A DNA stretch of 64,000 bases from assembly GCA_964472315.1 (NCBI GenBank), contig CAYYJS010000010.1:1-64000 (forward strand), read 5' to 3'. The translations under genes were made by a program, and so were the position numbers. Under the pieces are notes generated by a model. It made no database searches. It saw only the letters and a list, made by a program, of their open reading frames with translations, and was not told the DNA's origin. The DNA comes from CAYYJS01 sp964472315. Its GTDB lineage: Bacteria > Verrucomicrobiota > Kiritimatiellia > UBA8416. Positions 54,576-62,778 of the stretch are shown here, piece by piece; position 1 is the stretch's first letter; each line of letters starts with the position of its first letter.

Positions 54576-56744
54576 TCACTTCGTCAGCATCGTGTAGACG
54601 CCGTCCCAGTTCGTCGGCGGGTTGACGGCGCAGGCGGCGCAGCGTTCGGCGAAGACGCGCGCGGGCTCGTCGCCGGCTTTGGCCAGCGCTTCGAAAACGT
54701 CGCGGGCCGCCGGCCAGTTTCCGGCGCGGTATTCGGCCAGCGCGTCCTCGAACTGGCGGACCCGCTGGAGCGTGTCGCCATCGATATCGTCGCGTGCGCC
54801 GAGCAGCTCGAAGATGCGCGTGCCTACGTCCTTGCCCTTGACACGGACGGCGTCGATCTCGCGGAAGACGAACAGGCTCTTGGCGTGGGCGACCGTATTC
54901 TCCGTAACGAGCGTACGCGTGCCGTAGACCTTGTTGACGCCTTCGATGCGGGCGCCGAGGTTCATCACGTTGCCCATGGCCGTGTAATTCATGCGGTTCT
55001 CGGACCCCATGTTGCCGACGACGACTTCGCCCGAACTGATGCCGGTGCGGGCGAAAACCTCGCGGGTGACACCGGCTTCCTCGAAGAGCGGCTGCAGTTC
55101 GCGCATCCGGCTGCCCATGCGCAGGATCGCGCGGCAGCCGCGGATCGTGTGCTCGGGTTCGTCGCTCGGCGCGCCGAAAATGGCCACGATCTCGTCGCCG
55201 ACGAATTTGTCCACGAAACCGCCCTCCGCAATGATGATATCAGTCATGGCGTTGAGGTAGATATTCATGAACTGCACGACCTGCTCGGGTTTCAGCGACT
55301 CGGAAATCGACGTGAAGCCCGCGACATCCGAAAACATGACCGTGCAGTTGCGCGATTCGCCGCCGAGGCGCACCTGTTCGGGGTTCCGCAGGAGCGTCTG
55401 CACGACGGAACGGTCGACGTAGTGCTCGAAGATTCCGCGCACCAGCCGCGAGTGGTGGCGTTCGGCGATGTGGTTGACAACCGTGACGGCGAAAAAGGTC
55501 AAGGCGGCGCCGAGCATGGGCGTGACCACGGGGGCGAACTGGTGCGCCGCCGTGAGGGCGAACTGGCCGGCCGCGGCCGGCAGCGCCAATGCCGCCAGGA
55601 ACACCGCGAGGCCGCCCGCATGGTGGCGCCAGGCGCGGGCGGCGGCGCCCGTGACCAGGCAAACGGCAAGAAGAAGGATCAGCACGAGGTACGCGGGCCA
55701 GCGGCGGACGAAGTCGCCGCGCAGGAGGTTGGCGAGCACGGTGGCCTGAAGCTCGACGCCGGGAACGGCGCGTGACAGGGGATTGGCTTTGATGTCGTGC
55801 AGACCGGTGGCGGTCGAGCCGATGAAGACGATCTTGCCGCGGAAGGCGTCGGCCGCAAGCAGCGTATCCGTGCCGGCTTGCTGCTGAATCCGCGACGTCA
55901 GCACATCGGAAAAAGGATGGCGGGGAAAGGGACTGGACGCGCCCTCTGGCGGGCGATACCAGCCGACGTAGGCGGCGCCGTCGCCGCACAGCGGTACGAC
56001 GCGGTCGCCGACGCGCAGGCGGTCACGGGTGGCATCGATCCCGTCGGCGCCGGCGATGGCGGCGAAGGCGGTCAACGGCAGGCCGGCGACCGGCGCGTCT
56101 TCCAGGCGGGCAAGAAGCCGGGCGCGGCGGAAGATATTGTCGCGGTCCGTATCGGCGTTGACGAAGCCGACCGTGCGTGCCGCGGCGATCAGGTCCGCGG
56201 CCGGGAGCGCGGCGGTCCGGTAGACCGCCAGGGGCATGCGTGCGACGATCGGAAGTTCGGCTAGCCGCCGGCGTAGCGCGGTGACTTCGTCCAGCGGCGC
56301 GGGTTGCCCCTGTTCCTGAAGGACGAGCGCGTGGTGGGCCGAGCCGGCGTCCGCCGTCGCATCGCGCAACAGGCCGTCCGATTCCGCCGCCGTCATCTCC
56401 ATCCGTTCGACGTCCGGTTCCGTGAAAAACATGTCGAAAACGATCGCGCGCGCACCGGCCGCGGCGACAAACTCGATGACCTTGCCGTAGTATCCGCGCG
56501 GCCACGGCCAACCCATGCCCAGGCGTGCCAGGACGGTGTCGAGACTCGGTTGGTCGATCGTCACCAGAGCGATGTTGCCGGGCGGTTGATCTTCGGCGAA
56601 CCGCGGCGTCAATCGCCACCGCGCGTCGTAGGCCTTCAGTTCGAGCGGTTCAAGCGCGCCAAGGGCATGGAGTAGGGACAGGGCGGCCGCGCAGCCAAGT
56701 CCGGCCAGCGCTCCCTGAAGCGGCTTATGGGCCAGCAGCTTCAT
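54576..56744 (-). CDS. CHASE2-domain nucleotide cyclase (class III)
   Basis: 722 aa. Start 56744 (GGAGGGAG upstream). TM1 (about 10-27), periplasmic CHASE2 domain (about 40-340, ending AVPGVELQATVLANLL), three further membrane segments (about 345-430), then a class III cyclase domain (about 455-630). Metal Asps in FSDVAGFTSISE and VGDEIVAIFG are present, as are the adenine-reading Lys (DKFVGDE) and the transition-state Asn and Arg (MNLGARIE). The usual Asp in 'GDxVN' is Asn here (MGNVMN), so specificity is uncertain. A TPR-like C-terminus follows. It senses an extracellular signal and probably makes cAMP. Overlaps atpC. Confidence 0.93.
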   Translation of the reverse strand: MKLLAHKPLQGALAGLGCAAALSLLHALGALEPLELKAYDARWRLTPRFAEDQPPGNIALVTIDQPSLDTVLARLGMGWPWPRGYYGKVIEFVAAAGARAIVFDMFFTEPDVERMEMTAAESDGLLRDATADAGSAHHALVLQEQGQPAPLDEVTALRRRLAELPIVARMPLAVYRTAALPAADLIAAARTVGFVNADTDRDNIFRRARLLARLEDAPVAGLPLTAFAAIAGADGIDATRDRLRVGDRVVPLCGDGAAYVGWYRPPEGASSPFPRHPFSDVLTSRIQQQAGTDTLLAADAFRGKIVFIGSTATGLHDIKANPLSRAVPGVELQATVLANLLRGDFVRRWPAYLVLILLLAVCLVTGAAARAWRHHAGGLAVFLAALALPAAAGQFALTAAHQFAPVVTPMLGAALTFFAVTVVNHIAERHHSRLVRGIFEHYVDRSVVQTLLRNPEQVRLGGESRNCTVMFSDVAGFTSISESLKPEQVVQFMNIYLNAMTDIIIAEGGFVDKFVGDEIVAIFGAPSDEPEHTIRGCRAILRMGSRMRELQPLFEEAGVTREVFARTGISSGEVVVGNMGSENRMNYTAMGNVMNLGARIEGVNKVYGTRTLVTENTVAHAKSLFVFREIDAVRVKGKDVGTRIFELLGARDDIDGDTLQRVRQFEDALAEYRAGNWPAARDVFEALAKAGDEPARVFAERCAACAVNPPTNWDGVYTMLTK

Positions 56745-57025
56745 AACAGACTCCCTCCAAAGTCCACCGATGTGACAAGCAGCACCGCGTTGCCGTCGCG
56801 CTCGACGCTGAGCGTCCCGGGGCTGATGGTCCATGTTTCGGGTTGTTCGTGTTCGTTGACCACCAGAACCTGGCCGCCTTTGAGCGAAGCGATCAGCGGT
56901 TGATGATGGGCCAGGACCGTGAGACGTCCGCCGTCGCCCGGCAGGTCCAGCGCCACCACGCGGCGTGACGGCAGCGGCCGCGGCGGGGTGATCACGGTCA
57001 CGCTGAATTGTGGTCGAGCCGCCAT
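56741..57025 (-). CDS. atpC: F1-ATPase epsilon subunit, beta-sandwich domain only
   Basis: 94 aa. VTVITPPRPLPSRRVVAL and LTVLAHHQPLIASLKGG match the N-terminal beta-sandwich; the usual C-terminal helical hairpin (about 40 residues) that can inhibit the enzyme is absent. Start ATG 57025 is the position expected from homology. Its end overlaps the CHASE2 cyclase start by 4 bases. Confidence 0.85.
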   Translation of the reverse strand: MAARPQFSVTVITPPRPLPSRRVVALDLPGDGGRLTVLAHHQPLIASLKGGQVLVVNEHEQPETWTISPGTLSVERDGNAVLLVTSVDFGGSLL

Positions 57026-57038
57026 TGTGCCTCCCGCT

Positions 57039-58466
57039 CTACTCCGACCCGGCTGTCTTGCGGCGACTGCGCGAGCGAAGTTCGTCGGCTTTCGCCAGTA
57101 CATCGTCGATACCGCCGGCCATCATGAATGCCTGCTCGGGAACCGTGTCATGCTTGCCGCGTACGATTTCGGTAAAACCGCGCACGGTCTCCTGGACGGG
57201 AACATATTGCCCCGGAATACCGGTGAACTGCTCGGCCACGAAGTTCGGTTGGGACAGGAAACGCTGGACGCGACGGGCCCGCAGCACGACCTCGCGGTCG
57301 ACATCCGGCAGTTCCTCGACTCCCAGGATCGTGATGATGTCCTGGAGTTCCCGATAGCGCTGCAGCACGCGCTGGACTTCACGGGCGACCTCGTAATGCG
57401 CCGCTCCGACGGTATCGACGCCGAGAATGCGCGAGTTCGACGTGAGCGGGTCGACGGCCGGATAGATGCCCATTTCGACGATACGCCGGTCGAGTACGAT
57501 GGTGGCATCGAGGTGGGCGAACGTGGTGGCGGGAGCGGGGTCGGTGATGTCGTCGGCGGGCACATAGACGGCCTGCACGGAGGTGATCGAGCCGCGATGG
57601 GTGGACGTGATGCGTTCCTGAAGGCCGCCCATTTCGGTGGCGAGGGTCGGCTGATATCCCACGGCCGACGGCATGCGTCCGAGCAAGGCGGACACTTCCG
57701 ACCCGGCCTGCACGAAACGGAAGATGTTATCGATGAACAGCAGGACGTCCTGATGCATCGTATCGCGGAAATACTCGGCCTGGGTGAGCCCGGAAAGCGC
57801 CACGCGCAGACGCGCGCCGGGGGGTTCGTTCATCTGGCCGAAGACCAGGACCGTATTGCGGAGTACGCCGGACTCCTTCATCTCGGTCCATAGATCGTTG
57901 CCTTCCCGTGTCCGTTCGCCCACGCCCGTGAACACGGCGCGGCCGCCGTGCTCGGTCGTGATGTTGCGGATGAGTTCCATGATCAGCATGGTCTTGCCGA
58001 CGCCGGCGCCGCCGAACAGGCCGATCTTGCCGCCGCGCGGGAACGGGGCCAGGAGGTCGATCGACTTGATGCCCGTCTCGTAGAACTGGATGGCCGGCAC
58101 CTGCTCGTCAAAGGGCGGCGGCGTCTTGTGAATGGGGTCGAACCGATCGCTGGTGACCGGGCCCTCGCCGTCGATCGGAGCGCCCAGCAGGTTCAGTACG
58201 CGGCCCAGGCAGGCCTCGCCGACGGGAACGCGGATGGCGCCGCCGCTGTCGACGACCGAGACGCCACGCGCGAGACCGCGCGTGGAAGACATGGCCACGC
58301 AGCGCACGACGCCGCCCCCGACGTGCTCCGCGACCTCCAGCGTGATATCCAGGCCGTGCCCCTCGCCGCGGATGATGAGGGCGTTGTGCAGGGCCGGCAG
58401 GCCTTCGCCGTAGAACTCCACGTCGACGACGGGGCCGACCACATGAACGACTCTTCCGGTAGCCAT
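57039..58466 (-). CDS. atpD: F1-ATPase beta subunit
   Basis: 475 aa. Walker A GGAGVGKTMLIMEL (152-159 core), catalytic Glu in GVGERTREGND, LLFIDNIFRF and the C-terminal helical domain. The DELSEED loop reads EELPDVD (384-390): Ser to Pro and one Glu to Val. Catalytic residues look complete. Gene order atpA-G-D-C. Confidence 0.95.
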   Translation of the reverse strand: MATGRVVHVVGPVVDVEFYGEGLPALHNALIIRGEGHGLDITLEVAEHVGGGVVRCVAMSSTRGLARGVSVVDSGGAIRVPVGEACLGRVLNLLGAPIDGEGPVTSDRFDPIHKTPPPFDEQVPAIQFYETGIKSIDLLAPFPRGGKIGLFGGAGVGKTMLIMELIRNITTEHGGRAVFTGVGERTREGNDLWTEMKESGVLRNTVLVFGQMNEPPGARLRVALSGLTQAEYFRDTMHQDVLLFIDNIFRFVQAGSEVSALLGRMPSAVGYQPTLATEMGGLQERITSTHRGSITSVQAVYVPADDITDPAPATTFAHLDATIVLDRRIVEMGIYPAVDPLTSNSRILGVDTVGAAHYEVAREVQRVLQRYRELQDIITILGVEELPDVDREVVLRARRVQRFLSQPNFVAEQFTGIPGQYVPVQETVRGFTEIVRGKHDTVPEQAFMMAGGIDDVLAKADELRSRSRRKTAGSE

Positions 58467-58470
58467 GGCG

Positions 58471-59313
58471 TTACGGTGCTCCCATGCCCGCGCCCAGTTC
58501 CAGCATCTCTCCCGTGATGCTTTCCTGGCGCAAGCGGCTGTATTGGCGGCTCAGGTCGGTGATGAGTTCCCCGGCGTTCTCCGTGGCGCGCGCCATGGAC
58601 GCCTGGCGTGCCGCGTTCTCGGCGGCCATGCTGTTGAAGTAGGCGTTGTGGACGTTGCGGCGCACGTATTCGGGCAACAGACGGTCGATGATGGCCCGCG
58701 GCGACGGCTCCAGCATGTCGGCATCGAGCGCGGCCCGGGCGCCGGTGGCATGCTCCGTGAATGGTGTCGGCAGGATACGCTCCAGGTGGAGTTCCTGCCG
58801 TATGCCGCCCAAATGCTTCCAGTACAGCACATGCACTTCGGCGACGGATCGTTCGAGAAACGCCTCCATCATCCGCGTGATGACGTCGTCGATATCCTGC
58901 ACGGCCTGCACGCCGCTCCACTGCAGCCGCAGGGCGCGGCGATGGACGACCTTGCCGCGCATGAACAGCGTGACTTCGCGCGGGGCGTGCGCGGCGCGGA
59001 AGTGCGCGGCCTCGTTCATCAAGCCCGTGTTGAAACCGCCGCACAACCCGCGGTCGGCGCCGCAGACGATCAGTCCGATGCCGTCGCCGCCGCCGCGCGT
59101 CATCAGCGGATGCCGGTCGGCGCCGATCGGGAGTGCATGGTAGGCTTTGGCCAGGATGTCGCACAGCTTCTCGAAATAGACATCGGCCTGCTCGACCTGG
59201 CGGCGGCTCGAGGCGTAGCGCGCGGAGGCGACCTTCTGCAGCGTGTTGGTCACCTTGCGCAGTTGCCGCGTCGTGGCGATGCGGCGTTTGACGTCTGATA
59301 GCGCCTGAGCCAT
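58471..59313 (-). CDS. atpG: F1-ATPase gamma subunit
   Basis: 280 aa. Starts MAQALSDVKRRIATTRQLRKVTNTLQKVA (core RRIATTRQLRKVT), the gamma N-terminal coiled-coil; ICGADRGLCGGFN and C-terminal NAARQASMARATENAGELI complete it. It is the rotor shaft of the F1 head. Eight bases after atpA. Confidence 0.94.
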   Translation of the reverse strand: MAQALSDVKRRIATTRQLRKVTNTLQKVASARYASSRRQVEQADVYFEKLCDILAKAYHALPIGADRHPLMTRGGGDGIGLIVCGADRGLCGGFNTGLMNEAAHFRAAHAPREVTLFMRGKVVHRRALRLQWSGVQAVQDIDDVITRMMEAFLERSVAEVHVLYWKHLGGIRQELHLERILPTPFTEHATGARAALDADMLEPSPRAIIDRLLPEYVRRNVHNAYFNSMAAENAARQASMARATENAGELITDLSRQYSRLRQESITGEMLELGAGMGAP

Positions 59314-59321
59314 GGGATGGG

Positions 59322-60935
59322 TTACGCTTCCGTGGTTACAATCGGTTCGACGGCGTGATGATCGCGCGCATCCGGCTTCGGCACCACACGTTCCGGATCG
59401 ATGGCGTGTGTCGGACCCGACCGTACGAAAAGGCCCTTGAACGCGGTAATGGACGATTCCAGCAGGGTGGCCGTCTCGCTGCTGAGGTCGCCGCTTCCGA
59501 CGATGGCCCGCCCGGCATCGGCATAGGAGCCGTCGAGCAACGCGAACCATTCGTTCTGGAAGCGGCCGATGTCGCGCAGGGGGATGTCGTCAAGGTGCCC
59601 ATTGATGGCCGCCCACATGATGCAGACCTGTTTTTCGACCGGCAGCGGCACATGCTGGCGCTGCTTGAGAATCTCCGCCAGACGTTCGCCGCGGTGGAGT
59701 TGGTCGATCGTGGCCGGGTCGAGATCGGTCGTGAGCTGGGCGAAGGAAGCGACCTCCCGGTATTGGGCGAGGTCCATGCGCAGTTTCAACGCCACCTTCT
59801 TCATGGCCTTGAGCTGGGCCTTGCCGCCGACGCGCGAGACACTGAGACCGACGTTGATGGCGGGGCGGAAGCCCTGGTGGAAGAGATCGGTTTCGAGGTA
59901 GATCTGCCCGTCGGTGATCGAGACGAGGTTGGTTGGAATGTAGGCGGAGTAGTCGCCTTGTTGGGTCTCCACGACGGGGAGGGCCGTGAGCGAGCCGCCG
60001 CCGAGGCGCGGGTGGAGCTTGCTGGCGCGTTCCAGCAGGCGGCTGTGAAGGTAGAAGATATCGCCGGGGAAAGCCTCGCGGCCGGGCGGACGTCGCAGGA
60101 GCAGCGAAATCTGGCGGTAGGCGACGGCATGCTTGTAGAGGTCGTCGTAGACGATCAGCGCATCGTCGCCCCGGTCGCGGAAGAACTCGCCCATCGAGCA
60201 GCCCGCGAAGGGCGCGATGTATTGGGAGGGTGCGGAGTCGCCGGCCGAAGCGACGACCACGATGGTGTTGCGCAGGGCGTGGTGCTCCTCAAGCGTCGCG
60301 ACGACCGTGGCGATGGTGGACATCTTCTGGCCGATGGCGACGTAGATGCATCGCACGCCGCTGGCGGCCTGGTTGATGATGCTGTCGATGGCCATCGTCG
60401 TCTTGCCGGTCTGGCGGTCGCCGACGATCAGCTCGCGCTGGCCGCGTCCGATGGCCGTCATGGCGTCCACGCCCTTCAGTCCGGTCTGCAGTGGTTTGTT
60501 GACCGACTCGCGATCGACGATGCCGGGCGCGTCCGTTTCCATCAGGCGCCTCTCGGTTGTATCGACGGGGCCACGACCGTCGATCGGTTCGCCCAGCGCC
60601 GTGACGACGCGTCCGAGCAGGGCATCGCCGACGGGGACCTGGAGCACCTTGCCGGTACGCTTGACCAGAGCGCCCTCTTCGATGCGTGTATGGTCGCCGA
60701 AGACGATGGCCCCGACATGGTGGCGTTCGAGATTCATCGCCATGCCGAAGATGCCGTTGGGAAAGCGGATCATCTCCTCGGCCATGACGCCGGGAAGCCC
60801 GTCCACGAGCGCGATGCCGTCGCCGGCTTCCATGACGTGACCGACTTCCTCGGGGCCGAGTTCGACCGCGAACCGGCGTGCGTTCTCCTCGAGAATGGCG
60901 GCAATCTCGGCCGCGGGTCTGCTGAGATCAGGCAT
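59322..60935 (-). CDS. atpA: F1-ATPase alpha subunit
   Basis: 537 aa, with Walker A IVGDRQTGKTTMAID, GQKMSTIATVV, PGDIFYLHSRLLERAS and the Arg-finger stretch NVGLSVSRVGGKAQ (core SVSRVGG). It has a C-terminal extension of about 30 residues. Start ATG 60935 follows homology (PDLSRPAAEIAAILEE). No delta, a, b or c gene is upstream: a divergent regulator begins 98 bp away. Confidence 0.94.
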   Translation of the reverse strand: MPDLSRPAAEIAAILEENARRFAVELGPEEVGHVMEAGDGIALVDGLPGVMAEEMIRFPNGIFGMAMNLERHHVGAIVFGDHTRIEEGALVKRTGKVLQVPVGDALLGRVVTALGEPIDGRGPVDTTERRLMETDAPGIVDRESVNKPLQTGLKGVDAMTAIGRGQRELIVGDRQTGKTTMAIDSIINQAASGVRCIYVAIGQKMSTIATVVATLEEHHALRNTIVVVASAGDSAPSQYIAPFAGCSMGEFFRDRGDDALIVYDDLYKHAVAYRQISLLLRRPPGREAFPGDIFYLHSRLLERASKLHPRLGGGSLTALPVVETQQGDYSAYIPTNLVSITDGQIYLETDLFHQGFRPAINVGLSVSRVGGKAQLKAMKKVALKLRMDLAQYREVASFAQLTTDLDPATIDQLHRGERLAEILKQRQHVPLPVEKQVCIMWAAINGHLDDIPLRDIGRFQNEWFALLDGSYADAGRAIVGSGDLSSETATLLESSITAFKGLFVRSGPTHAIDPERVVPKPDARDHHAVEPIVTTEA

Positions 60936-61032
60936 GACGCATACGTTACGAAGTGGCGGCCGGCAATTCAAGGGGGAAGGACGGACGGGTTTGGACTTTC
61001 CGGCGCGGGGTGGAACGGGTATAAGTCCCGCA

Positions 61033-62769
61033 ATGACACGAATCCTGTTTTTCTCGATGACCGGTGCGTGCCGCAATCGGATGGCGACGGCATTTGCCGA
61101 GGCGCGCCACGTGGATGCAGTGGAGATCGTCGGGGCGGGTGTGGCGTCGGCGCCGGTCGCGGCAATGGCCGTACGCGCGATGGCCGAGGCGGGAATCGAC
61201 ATCCCGCAAAGTTCCGTGCCGAGCCTGGATTCGCTGGAACCCGGCGAGTTCGACATCGTCATCTCGTTGTGTCATACGGCCACCGAACGCTGTCCCATGC
61301 CGCCCGGCTGCATGGAGAGCATCGAATGGAACATCGCGCCGCCGGTCACAAGCGGGAGCGAGGATGCGCAACTGGAGTCGTATCGCGCGGTGCGCGACAC
61401 GATTCGCCGGTTGGTGGACGACTTCTTCGATCGCGGCTATTTCGACGCCTTTAAGACAGTCCGGTGCCATGAACGGTTGATCCTCGACAACGTCAGCGAC
61501 GGCATCATGGCGCACGATCTGGAGGGACGTATCTTCCATTTCAATACGGCCGCGGAGACCATCACGGGGCGCCGTCGCGAGGACGTGCTCCACCGGAACT
61601 GCCGGGATGTGTTTCCCGGCGGGTTGTGCGGCGGTCACTGCCGTTTCGAAAATGACACGGTTCTCGACCTCACGCCCTGCACGCGCGAACTCGAGATTGC
61701 GCGGCCCGACGGCGAGCGCCGCACGATCCGGCAGACGGTCAAGCCCGTGACGTCCGCGGCGGGTGATGCGTTCGGTCTGCTGATGACGTTTCACGATCTG
61801 ACCCATGAGCGACGCCTGGCGCGTCGCGTCGGCGCCATCGAACAGTTTTCGGGGATTATCGGCCGCGACGAGCAGATGCTCGCCATATTCGATCTGATCC
61901 GCGACCTGGCCGATACCAGCATGCCCGTGCTCGTTCAGGGCGAGAGCGGCACGGGCAAGGAACTCGTGGCCGCCGCCATCCATAACGAGGGTCCGCGGGC
62001 GAACAAACTGTTCGTCCCCGTAAACTGCGGCGCGCTGCCCGAGTCGTTGCTCGAGAGCGAGCTCTTCGGTCACGTGCGGGGCGCGTTTACCGGCGCCATA
62101 CGCGACAAGAAGGGGCGTTTCGAACTGGCGAACGGCGGGACCATTTTCCTCGACGAAATCGGCGACATTACGCCGACGATGCAGGTGAAGCTGCTGCGCG
62201 TCCTGCAGGAGGGCAAGTTCGAGCGGGTGGGGGATGAGAAGACCATCCAGGTCGACGTACGCGTGATCAGCGCGACCAACAAGAACCTGTCGCACGAGAT
62301 CGAGGAAGGACGGTTCCGGGAGGATCTGTTCTACCGTCTCAGCGTGGTGCCGATCTGGCTGCCGCCCCTGCGCGACCGTCGTACCGACATCCCGTTGCTG
62401 ATCGACCATGTCCTGCGGGCGGCTTTGGACGAGTGCGGGAAGACCGGTGTCACGCTGACCCCGGAGACGCTGGATGTCATGATGGCCTATGACTGGCCGG
62501 GCAATGTGCGCGAACTGCAGAACTGGATCCGTTTTGCGCTCGTGCGTTCGCGCGGCGACGCGATCCGGCCGGAGCATCTGCCGCCGATGCGCCAGTTGGT
62601 CGGGCACGCGGCGGCGGGACTCGGATACCGGCATGCGCACCGCCGCAAGCTGGATGAAGCGTCCGTGCAGGCGGCGCTTGCCGAAGCCGGCGGCAATAAG
62701 GTGGACGCCGCGCGGTTGCTCGGCGTCTCGCGCGCCACGCTTTACCGGTTCCTCGACACACGCGCCTGA
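61033..62769 (+). CDS. Sigma-54-dependent activator with inactivated arsenate-reductase-like sensor domain
   Basis: 578 aa. Residues 1-135: LMW-phosphatase-type ArsC fold (ILFFSMTGACRNRMA, GIDIPQSSVPSLD, SLCHTATERCPMPPG). The P-loop nucleophile Cys is Ser8 (Ser8-X5-Arg14) and the usual general-acid Asp is Pro103, but the redox pair Cys80/Cys87 and Cys13 are kept. 145-260: PAS domain with Cys190, Cys199 and Cys203. 275-510: AAA+ with Walker A GESGTGKE, GAFTGA (350-355), Walker B IFLDEIGD. 535-578: Fis-type HTH (GGNKVDAARLLGVSRATLYRFL, core KVDAARLLGVSRATL). It activates sigma-54 promoters on an unknown, possibly redox or oxyanion, signal. Divergent from atpA. Confidence 0.88.
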   Translation: MTRILFFSMTGACRNRMATAFAEARHVDAVEIVGAGVASAPVAAMAVRAMAEAGIDIPQSSVPSLDSLEPGEFDIVISLCHTATERCPMPPGCMESIEWNIAPPVTSGSEDAQLESYRAVRDTIRRLVDDFFDRGYFDAFKTVRCHERLILDNVSDGIMAHDLEGRIFHFNTAAETITGRRREDVLHRNCRDVFPGGLCGGHCRFENDTVLDLTPCTRELEIARPDGERRTIRQTVKPVTSAAGDAFGLLMTFHDLTHERRLARRVGAIEQFSGIIGRDEQMLAIFDLIRDLADTSMPVLVQGESGTGKELVAAAIHNEGPRANKLFVPVNCGALPESLLESELFGHVRGAFTGAIRDKKGRFELANGGTIFLDEIGDITPTMQVKLLRVLQEGKFERVGDEKTIQVDVRVISATNKNLSHEIEEGRFREDLFYRLSVVPIWLPPLRDRRTDIPLLIDHVLRAALDECGKTGVTLTPETLDVMMAYDWPGNVRELQNWIRFALVRSRGDAIRPEHLPPMRQLVGHAAAGLGYRHAHRRKLDEASVQAALAEAGGNKVDAARLLGVSRATLYRFLDTRA

Positions 62770-62778
62770 GACGGGCGG

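Noticed and set aside
60936..61032. Sigma-54 (-24/-12) promoter between atpA and the activator gene
   Set aside because: GTGGCGGCC near 60955 resembles the -24 box but there is no TTGC at the correct spacing.
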